From Paenibacillus sp. SZ31 (lineage in GTDB: Bacteria > Bacillota > Bacilli > Paenibacillales > Paenibacillaceae), in assembly GCF_012912005.1 (NCBI RefSeq), contig NZ_JABBEA010000014.1:90246-154245 (forward strand): 64,000 bases of DNA, in the 5' to 3' direction. Both the position numbers and the translations under genes were made by a program. This document shows, piece by piece, positions 51,416-59,396 of this stretch. Within the stretch, counting starts at the first letter, position 1. Every line of letters begins with the position of its first letter. Under the pieces are notes generated by a model. That model saw only the letters and a program-made list of their open reading frames with translations, made no database searches and had not been told where the DNA came from.

Positions 51416-52234
51416 ATGAAAATACTTACGTTAAACACACACGCCTGGGCGGAAGAGGATCAACTGAACAAGATCAGTCAACTGGCTGATTTTATTAATA
51501 CACATCAATTTGATGTGATCTCCATGCAGGAGGTCAACCAATCCATGCAGGAAGCGGCGCTTTCTGAAGAAGAACTGAAGACTTATTATGCCACTGAATC
51601 CGACGCTGTGATTAAAAAAGATAACTATGCCTACGTCCTGCTTCAGCAGCTGACAGAGCAATATTACTGGACGTGGATACCCGCCCATGTCGGGTTCCAA
51701 AAATACGATGAAGGACTGGCGATCCTTAGCCGGACGCCGATTAAGCAGGCTTTTGGAGAATACGTGTCTCACATGAGGGATTATACCAATTACCGCACAC
51801 GCAAGATTGTGGGAATCGAGACGGTCGTCCAAGGTGAAGCAACCTGGTTTGTGAACGGACACTATAACTGGTGGGATGATGCGCAGGAACCTTTCAAGGG
51901 ACAGTGGGAGTTGACGGAGAGCAAGCTTGCCCCCTACATGGACCAGCCATTATATATGATGGGTGATTTCAATAATGTGGCTGAAGTACGTGATGAAGGC
52001 TATGATTATATGATGAGCAAAGGCTGGAACGACCTGTATACCACAGCATTGCAAAAGGATGATGGAGCAACCGTGGTGAAGGCCATTGCCGGCTGGGCAG
52101 ACAATAAACGCGATCTGCGGATCGACTATATTTTCTCCAATCGTCCAATCCAGGCCAAGTCTTCCACCGTGGTCTTGAACGGTAAAAATGGACCAGTCGT
52201 GTCCGACCATTACGGCGTTGCTGTAGAGATATAA
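51416..52234 (+). CDS. Endonuclease/exonuclease/phosphatase-fold hydrolase
   Basis: 272 residues from ATG 51416 after CAGGAGAG; a longer frame from 51284 has no RBS. All the motifs of the DNase I/sphingomyelinase-like superfamily appear: MKILTLNTHAW, DVISMQEVNQ (Mg-binding Glu), VNGHYNWWDD (His), YMMGDFNNVAEV (Asp/Asn), RIDYIFSN and VVSDHYGVAVEI (catalytic His). No signal peptide is present, so it is cytoplasmic. The substrate could be a phosphodiester, sphingolipid-like or nucleotide; the superfamily does not decide it. It is a single gene with its own terminator. Confidence 0.9.
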   Translation: MKILTLNTHAWAEEDQLNKISQLADFINTHQFDVISMQEVNQSMQEAALSEEELKTYYATESDAVIKKDNYAYVLLQQLTEQYYWTWIPAHVGFQKYDEGLAILSRTPIKQAFGEYVSHMRDYTNYRTRKIVGIETVVQGEATWFVNGHYNWWDDAQEPFKGQWELTESKLAPYMDQPLYMMGDFNNVAEVRDEGYDYMMSKGWNDLYTTALQKDDGATVVKAIAGWADNKRDLRIDYIFSNRPIQAKSSTVVLNGKNGPVVSDHYGVAVEI

Positions 52235-52283
52235 CAGCCATGTGACCATAAACCATAAAGGTGATATCACCTCAAATACGAAA

Positions 52284-52331
52284 AAAAGCCTCCGCTGACT
52301 TCCTGTAAAGGGAAGTGCAGCCGGAGGCTTT
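52284..52331. terminator. Bidirectional terminator
   Basis: AAAGCCTCCG and CGGAGGCTTT, with the inner ACTTCC/GGAAGT stem; it is A-rich on the left and T-rich on the right. It ends the hydrolase gene (+) and the chemoreceptor gene (-). Confidence 0.88.
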
Positions 52332-52403
52332 GTTGCATTCAAACATAATTTCCTATGTACATGTAATATGGTTTGTTCTTCTTGGTGCTGCGGAACTGGA
52401 CTA

Positions 52404-53231
52404 CTATTCGAGCGCCAGCATCTGATGTACAAACTTTTTCAGATTCGCGCTTGTCTCACTAAGCTGTTCGATACTTTCCATGAACTCGGTAACAAGCTTG
52501 GCCTGATCCACTGTTGCGGTTGTAATCTGACTGATCTCCTGCTCCATATGTTTCATGGAATCTTGCACGCTGCCTAGGGATGATTCGATATCAGCAGCTG
52601 CTTGTTTCGTATGATCCGACAACTTGCGTACTTCACTGGCTACCACTCCGAAGCCAGCTCCCTGATCACCAACACGGGCTGCCTCAATCATGGCGTTCAG
52701 TCCAAGCAGATTGGTTTGTTCGGATACTTCACGAATAACGTTCGTTACTTTAGATACACTGACCGAGTTCTCTGAAGCTTTCTTGGAGTTACGAAGAATC
52801 TCTTCTGAGGTCGCGGTAAGTTCCTCCGAATGTGCTGCGATCTGCTGGATGCCACCGACTAGCGCATTGATGGTCGTTTCATTTTCGCGGATCAGCGTCT
52901 CCAGTGTCATATGGCTATCCAGCGCGTAGTTTACACCCAAGATACCAACGACCTGATCGTTTTCCTTAATGGGAATCAAGATGGCATCAAAAGGTCTGCC
53001 CTGCAGATCACCAGGCATGCGTGCCACGGTACGGGAATCTCTGTTAGTCAGCATTTTGAAATGTTTATAATCATCATGCAGCTCATCCCCAACCTTCACG
53101 CCAATCTCCAGACTTTTTGCTTCGGAAAAATACAATACTTTCTCATGATCATTAATGGATATGGATATGTCGTCACGGAACATTTGGCTAACAAAAGGCA
53201 TAGCATTTACCAGAGATTCAAGAGTATTCAA
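52404..53231 (-). CDS. Soluble methyl-accepting chemotaxis receptor (YfmS-like)
   Basis: 275 residues from a TTG start at 53231, supported by GGAAGGAAAG 7 bases before; a longer frame has no RBS. Residues ~10-115 form a PAS-like sensor (ISINDHEKVLYFSEAKSLE, DAILIPIKENDQVVGILGVN). Then comes a short MCP signalling hairpin with the conserved tip VSEQTNLLGLNAMIEAARVG and FGVVASEVRKLSDHT. No membrane helices are present, so it senses a cytoplasmic signal. The short hairpin class and size match B. subtilis YfmS. A sigma-D-type promoter directly upstream puts it in the motility regulon. Confidence 0.9.
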   Translation of the reverse strand: MNTLESLVNAMPFVSQMFRDDISISINDHEKVLYFSEAKSLEIGVKVGDELHDDYKHFKMLTNRDSRTVARMPGDLQGRPFDAILIPIKENDQVVGILGVNYALDSHMTLETLIRENETTINALVGGIQQIAAHSEELTATSEEILRNSKKASENSVSVSKVTNVIREVSEQTNLLGLNAMIEAARVGDQGAGFGVVASEVRKLSDHTKQAAADIESSLGSVQDSMKHMEQEISQITTATVDQAKLVTEFMESIEQLSETSANLKKFVHQMLALE

Positions 53232-53285
53232 TGTGCATCTTTCCTTCCCGATACAAAAAGTGGAATTTTTCAATCTAGTATTTAT

Positions 53286-53311
53286 ATCGGTAACGTTTTC
53301 TCGTTTTTAAA
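53286..53311 (-). promoter_or_regulatory. Sigma-D (motility) promoter of the chemoreceptor
   Basis: Read on the minus strand: TAAA, 14 bases, then ACCGATAT, against the sigma-D consensus TAAA-N14-16-GCCGATAT (7 of 8 in the -10). The predicted start is about 45 bases before the TTG start codon. Confidence 0.7.
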
Positions 53312-53361
53312 CCATTGTTCAAATTTAAGTTAATCTGAAGAGACCAGGCGACTAAATCGAA

Positions 53362-53381
53362 TATAATTGTAAGCGTAATCA
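53362..53381 (+). promoter_or_regulatory. -10 box with overlapping cre site before the GH105 gene
   Basis: TATAAT (53362-53367) is followed at once by TTGTAAGCGTAATCA (53367-53381), a complete match to WTGNAANCGNWNNCW. CcpA binding there would block the start site. The leader is then ~220 bases; it contains CTATTTCCCGGTAAGGGGAT and other weakly paired stretches but nothing recognised. No good -35 is visible. Confidence 0.6.
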
Positions 53382-53592
53382 AAAATCTGTAGCCACCACC
53401 GAACATGTCAGTTATACTGGGATTATTATTCGGCTATTCAGAAGATAACCAAGGGACATACCTATTTCCCGGTAAGGGGATTATGCACCTAGGTTAAGCG
53501 CTATACTTTGTTACTGCATATTAGTTTGGTGCCCCAGTGTGGATGGTATGAATGCAATGATATAAGACTTTATTTCAACGGGAGAAGGAAGT

Positions 53593-55845
53593 GTGCCATC
53601 GATGACGACCTATTTCAGTGAACCGCAGAGCATGTATTACCGATTTGGAGAAGATCAGGATCAGGTGCTGAAGGTACTGGCCGAGAGATATATTGGAGCC
53701 AATGCACAGGCTGATTTTGTATATCGGGTATTCCAGAAGTCTGGTATTTTGCAAAATGAAAAAGGGCTTTATGATCTGAACCTAGGTAAACGCTTTCCTG
53801 ATGCGCCAAAAGACCATATTTCCTATGCAGCTGCGCTAGTATGGGGGGATGAGGACCGAAATCTGGATGTGCTGGTCCGCTGTTATGGGCCTGTTCGGTT
53901 CTATTTCAATGAGCAGCTGATTTACCGCTCTACGGTAATGGATGAGATTAGTCCTGATGCAACGGTGAAGCTCAGTATCGACATCAAGCCCGGTTGGAAC
54001 ACCATTTGGCTGGAAATGAAAAACACCCCTGCCGGCTTTGGCTGCCAGTTTGGATCAGATGAAGGTAAAGTGCGCATTTTGAATGTATTTGCTCCGTTCC
54101 AGGAGAGACAGGGACAAGCCGGATGGGTGTTCTCCCAACCGAACCGAACCGCGAGTACACAACCGGACCTGTTGGGAAAAGAAGCAGATTACAGTTTGAA
54201 GTGGCTGCCTGAAACAGGCTGGTCTGATGAGGATGAGACCAAGCCAGCTCTGGAAAGAATATACGGGCATCTTCCTGGACGGCACGCTTATGCTTGGACT
54301 CACCTGAACAATACCGATTCAACCGGGAGTCCGGTGCGACTGTCAGGTCAATCTTCCGGTTCTCTGAGTATATGGATTAGCGGCAAGCCTGTGGCGCAAG
54401 TGAAGGAAGCGGGTCCGTTCGAGGTGGATGTACCAGCCTCTTTTGGGCGGAGTGACCTGCTTGTCCGAAGTGAATGCAATGATACGGCGGGACCTTGGCA
54501 TTTTAATTTGAACGCAACCGTGTCGGGCAAGCCGCTCTCACTGGAACTTCCTCAGCGTGTGCATGGTGCTAATGGAGAGTCTTGGTTATATGTTGGACCT
54601 TTTGAATCGGTGGTTGAACCGGACTTGGCGGATCTGACTCGAACGGACCGAGTGTACCAAACGGGGCTAGAACAGACGTACTGGCGCTTAGATCGACCGG
54701 ATGCTTGGATCAGACCTTATTATGAAAATGCCATGTTAAGCAACAAATGGACCGTGGGCAGTGTAACCAATTATGGTCGCTGGGATTATCCATTGGGTGT
54801 CACTGTATATGGTCTATTACGGACGGGGCGTTATCTGCAGAGACCAGATATTACGCGTTATGCGGCTGAGCATGTGCAGGCATGTACCCAGATGTATGAG
54901 TACTCATTATGGGATCGGGAGCAGTATGGTTTCCCGGCAGTCAATCAACAATTGGTCATGTTGAAAATGCTGGATAACTGCGGTTCTTTTGGTTCAGCTA
55001 TGCTGGAAGCGTATTCAGAATGTCATGAACCAACGTTTCTTCCGATTGCTGAACGGATTGCGGATTTCATGCTTTCCCGTCTGGAGCGGCAGGAGGATGG
55101 TGCGTTTTATCGCACATGCGTGGGGGAGTATGCCGAGAATACCATGTGGGCCGACGACCTCTATATGAGCACGCCGTTTCTCGTTCGTTATGCCCGGGTG
55201 ACCGGAAACTCATCCGCACTGGATGAAGCCGCCAGACAATTTTTATTATATCGAAAATATCTGTTCATTCCTGAGTTCAAGATTATGTCTCACGTATATG
55301 ATTTCAAATACGGACAGGCAACGCAAATTCCATGGGGACGGGGGAACGGCTGGACACTGTTTTCCTTGACAGAGGTATTGGAAGCTTTGCCTGCGGAGCA
55401 TCCTGAGCGCCCGGCTCTAATTGATTTCTTCAACGAGCTGTGTGAAGGGTACGCGGCACTTCAAGGGGAGAGTGGGTTGTGGCATCAGGTGTTGAATGCT
55501 CCGCAGACGTATGAAGAAGCCTCCTGCACGGCGATGTTTGCCTATGGTTTTGCGAGAGGTGTACGCTTTGGCTGGTTCAAAGACCCAGAAGCTTACGTCA
55601 CAGCTGCCCAGCGGGCATGGAAGGGACTTATCTGCAAAGCGATTGATCGTCAAGGGAACGTTCATGGGGTGTGCAGCGGATCACGATATGCGTTTACGGC
55701 AGAGTATTATGATCAGGACTTGCGTACCGTCACCAATGACAATCACGGAATTGGCATTATGATGCTGGCAGGAACTGAGGTAGCCAAAATGAAGAATCTT
55801 TTGGCTGATCACCAGGTGACTTCACCTGCCGTCACCCATTCCTGA
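53593..55845 (+). CDS. GH105/GH88-type unsaturated glycuronyl hydrolase with N-terminal sandwich domains
   Basis: 750 residues from GTG 53593 (GGAGAAGG ahead); ATG 53602 is an alternative. The N-terminal ~370 residues are beta-rich (PVRFYFNEQLIYRSTVMDEI, WNTIWLEMKNTPAGFGCQFG) and probably two sandwich domains. The C-terminal ~370 residues match the GH105 alpha6/alpha6 barrel of YteR/YesR: NYGRWDYPLGVTVYGLL, TMWADDLYMSTPFLVRYA with the catalytic Asp521, WGRGNGWTLFSLTEVLE and HQVLNAPQTYEEASCTAMFA. Such enzymes hydrate and remove unsaturated uronic acid from lyase products (rhamnogalacturonan, ulvan or glycosaminoglycan). There is no signal peptide. Typical GH105 proteins are ~370 residues, so the N-terminal half is an addition. 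Confidence 0.85.
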   Translation: MPSMTTYFSEPQSMYYRFGEDQDQVLKVLAERYIGANAQADFVYRVFQKSGILQNEKGLYDLNLGKRFPDAPKDHISYAAALVWGDEDRNLDVLVRCYGPVRFYFNEQLIYRSTVMDEISPDATVKLSIDIKPGWNTIWLEMKNTPAGFGCQFGSDEGKVRILNVFAPFQERQGQAGWVFSQPNRTASTQPDLLGKEADYSLKWLPETGWSDEDETKPALERIYGHLPGRHAYAWTHLNNTDSTGSPVRLSGQSSGSLSIWISGKPVAQVKEAGPFEVDVPASFGRSDLLVRSECNDTAGPWHFNLNATVSGKPLSLELPQRVHGANGESWLYVGPFESVVEPDLADLTRTDRVYQTGLEQTYWRLDRPDAWIRPYYENAMLSNKWTVGSVTNYGRWDYPLGVTVYGLLRTGRYLQRPDITRYAAEHVQACTQMYEYSLWDREQYGFPAVNQQLVMLKMLDNCGSFGSAMLEAYSECHEPTFLPIAERIADFMLSRLERQEDGAFYRTCVGEYAENTMWADDLYMSTPFLVRYARVTGNSSALDEAARQFLLYRKYLFIPEFKIMSHVYDFKYGQATQIPWGRGNGWTLFSLTEVLEALPAEHPERPALIDFFNELCEGYAALQGESGLWHQVLNAPQTYEEASCTAMFAYGFARGVRFGWFKDPEAYVTAAQRAWKGLICKAIDRQGNVHGVCSGSRYAFTAEYYDQDLRTVTNDNHGIGIMMLAGTEVAKMKNLLADHQVTSPAVTHS

Positions 55846-56023
55846 CAGACCATAACTATATGAAACACAACGCTGATCGTCGCGCTTCTTCCAACGAGTC
55901 TGAGGCCGTAAAAGAGCTGTAATGGAATGATTTCCATACTATCTTTTCCATACCAACCCGTTAACTTCTTCTTAATTAATGCATTAGTCTTGTATCCCCG
56001 TAATCATATCTGATACGGGAACA

Positions 56024-56056
56024 TCACCGCCGGGAATGTTATTCCCGGTGGTTTTT
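56024..56056 (+). terminator. Intrinsic terminator after the GH105 gene
   Basis: ACCGCCGGGAAT pairs with ATTCCCGGTGGT over GTT and is followed by TTTTT. It isolates the GH105 gene from the next transporter operon. Confidence 0.85.
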
Positions 56057-56079
56057 GATTCCTGTAACTCCTTACTTTT

Positions 56080-56154
56080 TTGACAGGAAAGCTTACTTTT
56101 GTTTATGTCATGTGCAGCAATGGACCGATACAATAGGTTTTGTAAGCGATTCCA
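56080..56154 (+). promoter_or_regulatory. Promoter region and cre site of the second ABC transporter operon
   Basis: TTGACA (56080-56085) with TTATGT or TATGTC 17-18 bases later is a possible promoter. TTGTAAGCGATTCCA (56140-56154) is a complete cre match about 30 bases downstream, i.e. a CcpA roadblock position. Confidence 0.6.
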
Positions 56155-56183
56155 TAAATGCAAGAAGGGGAGGAAATTCATTT

Positions 56184-57524
56184 ATGATGATCACGAAAAA
56201 GTGGGTAACCCTGTTCTGCCTGTCCCTGTTATTGTTCGCTACAGCCTGTTCTGGAGGGGCCACCGATACACCATCTTCTTCTGGTGAAGCAAGTGGAAGT
56301 GAGGGAGATTCATCAGGTAAGGTTGAGCTGCGCATGACCTGGTGGGGATCACAGACTAGACATGATCTGACAACCAAAGTGATCCAGTTGTTTGAAGATA
56401 AACATCCGGGAATCACCATTAAGCCTGAATACTCCGGTTGGGACGGTTATTTTGACAAGTTGACTACACAGGTAGCTGGTTCGAATGCACCGGATATCAT
56501 CCAGATGGATTACGCCTTTCTGACTGACTTTGCCCGGCGTGGTGCCTTGCTTGACCTGACTCCGTTTGCAGAGAGCAAAGAGCTGCGGATAGAGGATCAT
56601 GATCAGAGCATGATTACAGCCGGTTCGATTGACGATAAATTATATGCAATTACCCTCGGAGTTAACGCACCAGGTGTCATCTATGACGCCACCGTATTTC
56701 AGGAATTAGGTATCGCAGAACCACAAGAGAGCTGGACATGGAGGGATTTTGGGGATATTGCGACCAAGATCGCCGCAACCAAAGGGGATGGATTCTATGG
56801 ATCTGCAGACATCTCAGGTACAACCAACATGTTTGAAGTGTTTATCCGGCAATCCGGGAAAGGATTGTTCGACGGTGGCACGATGACCGCTACCAGCGAG
56901 GAGCTTCAACAATGGTTCGATATGTGGGGTGCACTTCGTGAGAATGGTGGAGTTACCACAGCGGAGATAACGGCATCCACAACGAATGCGCTGGAGACAC
57001 GCCCGATCTCACTTGGAACAGCTGCCATGGATTTTGCGTGGTCTAATCAATTGCTGACATTCCAGCAGGTGAATAAAAACCAGGATCATAAGCTTGGCAT
57101 ACAAGTGCTTCCGCATGGTGTAGATGAGAAACAGATCGGGGAATATCTGAAACCAAGTCAGTTCATCTCCGGTTATGGCAAAACAAAGCATGCCAAAGAA
57201 GTGGCCATGTTCATTGACTTTATGGTCAATGATCCAGAAGCTACTGCCATTCTCGGCTCTGAACGTGGGGTGCCAGTCAATTCCAGCATTCGTGAACAGC
57301 TGCAGCCTACATTACCGGAAGCAGAGCAAGCCATTTTCCAATTTATCGATATTGTATCGAAGAACTCCAGCGAGATTGACCCGCCATACCCGCAAGGATT
57401 TGCTGAAGTGGACACGAGTTTCAAGAGCGCAAGCGAGCAGATTGCCTTCGGTCAAGGTAATACTCCGGATGTGATTGCACAGTTTATTGAAGGAGCTAAG
57501 GCTACGCTTGGATCGAGTCAATAA
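56184..57524 (+). CDS. Lipoprotein solute-binding component of a MalE/UgpB-type ABC importer
   Basis: 446 residues from ATG 56184, after AAGGGGAGG. The lipoprotein signal peptide has the lipobox ATA-C (SLLLFATACSGG, Cys near residue 19). The mature protein (LRMTWWGSQTRHDLTTKVIQ, LFEDKHPGITIKPEYSGWDG, YFDKLTTQVAGSNAPDIIQM) is a standard family-1 carbohydrate-binding protein of ~420 residues, unlike the longer 545-residue LipO-type protein at 14757. First gene of the operon; sugar not deducible, but the neighbouring GH105 gene suggests unsaturated uronate-containing or plant cell-wall oligosaccharides. Confidence 0.93.
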   Translation: MMITKKWVTLFCLSLLLFATACSGGATDTPSSSGEASGSEGDSSGKVELRMTWWGSQTRHDLTTKVIQLFEDKHPGITIKPEYSGWDGYFDKLTTQVAGSNAPDIIQMDYAFLTDFARRGALLDLTPFAESKELRIEDHDQSMITAGSIDDKLYAITLGVNAPGVIYDATVFQELGIAEPQESWTWRDFGDIATKIAATKGDGFYGSADISGTTNMFEVFIRQSGKGLFDGGTMTATSEELQQWFDMWGALRENGGVTTAEITASTTNALETRPISLGTAAMDFAWSNQLLTFQQVNKNQDHKLGIQVLPHGVDEKQIGEYLKPSQFISGYGKTKHAKEVAMFIDFMVNDPEATAILGSERGVPVNSSIREQLQPTLPEAEQAIFQFIDIVSKNSSEIDPPYPQGFAEVDTSFKSASEQIAFGQGNTPDVIAQFIEGAKATLGSSQ

Positions 57525-57572
57525 ACCGTTGAAACCGTTCCAGACTTCTAATTCTGCGGGGAGGTTGCGAAA

Positions 57573-58523
57573 ATGACTACATCTCAGGTCAGTCAAGCCC
57601 GAATCGAGAGTGTAGCTACCCGGCGGGTAAAACGGAGATATGCGCATAATGGAGCCGCGCTTCTGTTCCTCGCCCCATGGCTTGTCGGGTTGTTATTTCT
57701 CACCTTGGGTCCCATGTTGGTATCGTTATACATTTCGTTCACCGATTACAGTATCCTGGCCGCCCCTTCCTGGGTCGGTCTGGATAACTACACGACCATG
57801 TTTACGTCCGATAAACTGTTCACCAAATCACTCCAGGTAACGTTCACATATGTCGCTGTATCCGTACCGGTCAAATTGATCTTCGCACTGCTTGTAGCGA
57901 TGTTGCTCAACAAAGGGATTCGAGGGCTCGGTATTTACCGGACGGTGTATTACATCCCGACATTACTTGGAGGTAGCGTGGCGATTGCGATGTTGTGGCG
58001 TAAAATGCTGGGTGGGGACGGGTTGCTCAATAGTGTTCTTGCCATGGTAGGAATTAAGGCGCCCGATTGGGTTGCCAATCCGAAGTATGCGCTGTACTCC
58101 ATTGTGCTGTTATCCGTGTGGCAGTTCGGATCATCGATGATTATCTTCCTGGCAGGGCTGAAGCAGATTCCACCCGAGTATGATGAAGCCTCGGCGGTAG
58201 ATGGTGCAGGTCCTCTGCGGAGATTCTTCTATATAACGTTGCCGATTCTGTCACCCGTCATCTTCTTCAATCTCGTCATGCAGCTGATTACGTCCTTTCA
58301 ATCGTTCACGCAGGCTTTCGTCATCAGTAACGGCAGCGGAGGGCCAGTGAATTCAACCTTAATGTACTCTCTGTATCTGTACAAAAAAGGATTCTCATTC
58401 TTTCAGATGGGCTATGCTTCCGCGATGGCCTGGGTGCTGGTGATCCTGATTGGCGTATTTACATTGCTCGTATTCCGCAGTAGCAAGCTGTGGGTGCACT
58501 ATGAGGATGGTGGGAAATCATGA
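57573..58523 (+). CDS. Sugar ABC transporter permease, MalF/UgpA type
   Basis: 316 residues after GGGGAGG. A Lys/Arg-rich N-terminus (TRRVKRRYAHN) precedes six helices, beginning AALLFLAPWLVGLLFLTLGP. The EAA loop is EASAVDGAGPLRRFFYITLP. FTDYSILAAPSWVGLDNYTT and FILSNGSGGP-like FVISNGSGGPVNS are typical of carbohydrate uptake transporters of the CUT1 class. Its end overlaps the next permease start by 4 bases (ATGA), so both are translated together. No ATPase gene follows, so it probably borrows a MsmX-type shared ATPase. Confidence 0.95.
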   Translation: MTTSQVSQARIESVATRRVKRRYAHNGAALLFLAPWLVGLLFLTLGPMLVSLYISFTDYSILAAPSWVGLDNYTTMFTSDKLFTKSLQVTFTYVAVSVPVKLIFALLVAMLLNKGIRGLGIYRTVYYIPTLLGGSVAIAMLWRKMLGGDGLLNSVLAMVGIKAPDWVANPKYALYSIVLLSVWQFGSSMIIFLAGLKQIPPEYDEASAVDGAGPLRRFFYITLPILSPVIFFNLVMQLITSFQSFTQAFVISNGSGGPVNSTLMYSLYLYKKGFSFFQMGYASAMAWVLVILIGVFTLLVFRSSKLWVHYEDGGKS

Positions 58524-59368
58524 TTGGACAACGGAACTCGACAGCGTGGGTCGTCGGCAAACATGTGCTGATCTCTGGCATCGCCTTTGTCATGCTCTAT
58601 CCAATTCTCTGGATGCTCGGTAGCTCGTTCAAACCGGGACATATGATCTTTACAGAGACCTGGTTCTGGCCGCAGGAATGGAATTGGCAAAATTACATGA
58701 ATGGCTGGTCGGGAATTCAGGGTAATCCGTTCTCCCGTTTCCTGACCAACTCTGTCGTACTGTCGCTCGGCGCCGTGCTGGGCAATGTCATTTCCTGCTC
58801 TATGGCGGCGTATGCCTTCGCCCGACTGAATTTTCGTTTCAAAGCCATCTGCTTCGGCCTGATGCTCATGACGATCATGCTGCCACATCATGTGACGCTG
58901 ATCCCACAGTATATCCTTTTCAACCACCTGGAGTGGGTGAATACGTATCTGCCCCTCGTCGTGCCGAAATGGCTAGCGACCGACGCATTCTTCATTTTTC
59001 TCATGGTGCAGTTCTTCCGGGGATTGCCCAAAGAGTTGGATGAGGCGGCCACCATCGATGGATGCGGTCCTGTGAAAATATACACCAAAATCATTATTCC
59101 ACTGGCTTTCCCAGCATTGGTCACCACGATGATCTTTACGTTCTTGTGGACATGGGACGACTTCTTTAGTCAGTTGATCTACCTGAGTGACGTGAGCAAA
59201 TATACAGTGCCGTTAGGTCTGCGCTTGTTCCTTGATTCCAGCTCTCAATCCGATTGGGGTCCGATGTTTGCGATGTCGGTATTGTCGCTGGTGCCATGTT
59301 TTATCGTATTTATCGTGTGTCAAAAGTACTTCGTGGAAGGAATCGCAACCTCTGGACTCAAAGGGTAA
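58520..59368 (+). CDS. Sugar ABC transporter permease, MalG type
   Basis: 282 residues beginning MIGQRNSTAWVVGKHVLISG, with ATG 58520 inside the previous stop. Six helices and the CUT1 pattern SSFKPGHMIFTE, AYAFARLNFRFKAICFGLML and DEAATIDGCGPVKIYTKIII (EAA loop) are seen. The C-terminus FVEGIATSGLKG is the usual MalG-type ending. It forms the heterodimer with the 57573 product. Immediately downstream comes the sensor kinase gene (28 bases), so regulator and transporter share the transcript. Confidence 0.95.
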   Translation: MIGQRNSTAWVVGKHVLISGIAFVMLYPILWMLGSSFKPGHMIFTETWFWPQEWNWQNYMNGWSGIQGNPFSRFLTNSVVLSLGAVLGNVISCSMAAYAFARLNFRFKAICFGLMLMTIMLPHHVTLIPQYILFNHLEWVNTYLPLVVPKWLATDAFFIFLMVQFFRGLPKELDEAATIDGCGPVKIYTKIIIPLAFPALVTTMIFTFLWTWDDFFSQLIYLSDVSKYTVPLGLRLFLDSSSQSDWGPMFAMSVLSLVPCFIVFIVCQKYFVEGIATSGLKG

Positions 59369-59396
59369 TTCCAAGACGAAACGAGTTGATTTTCGC

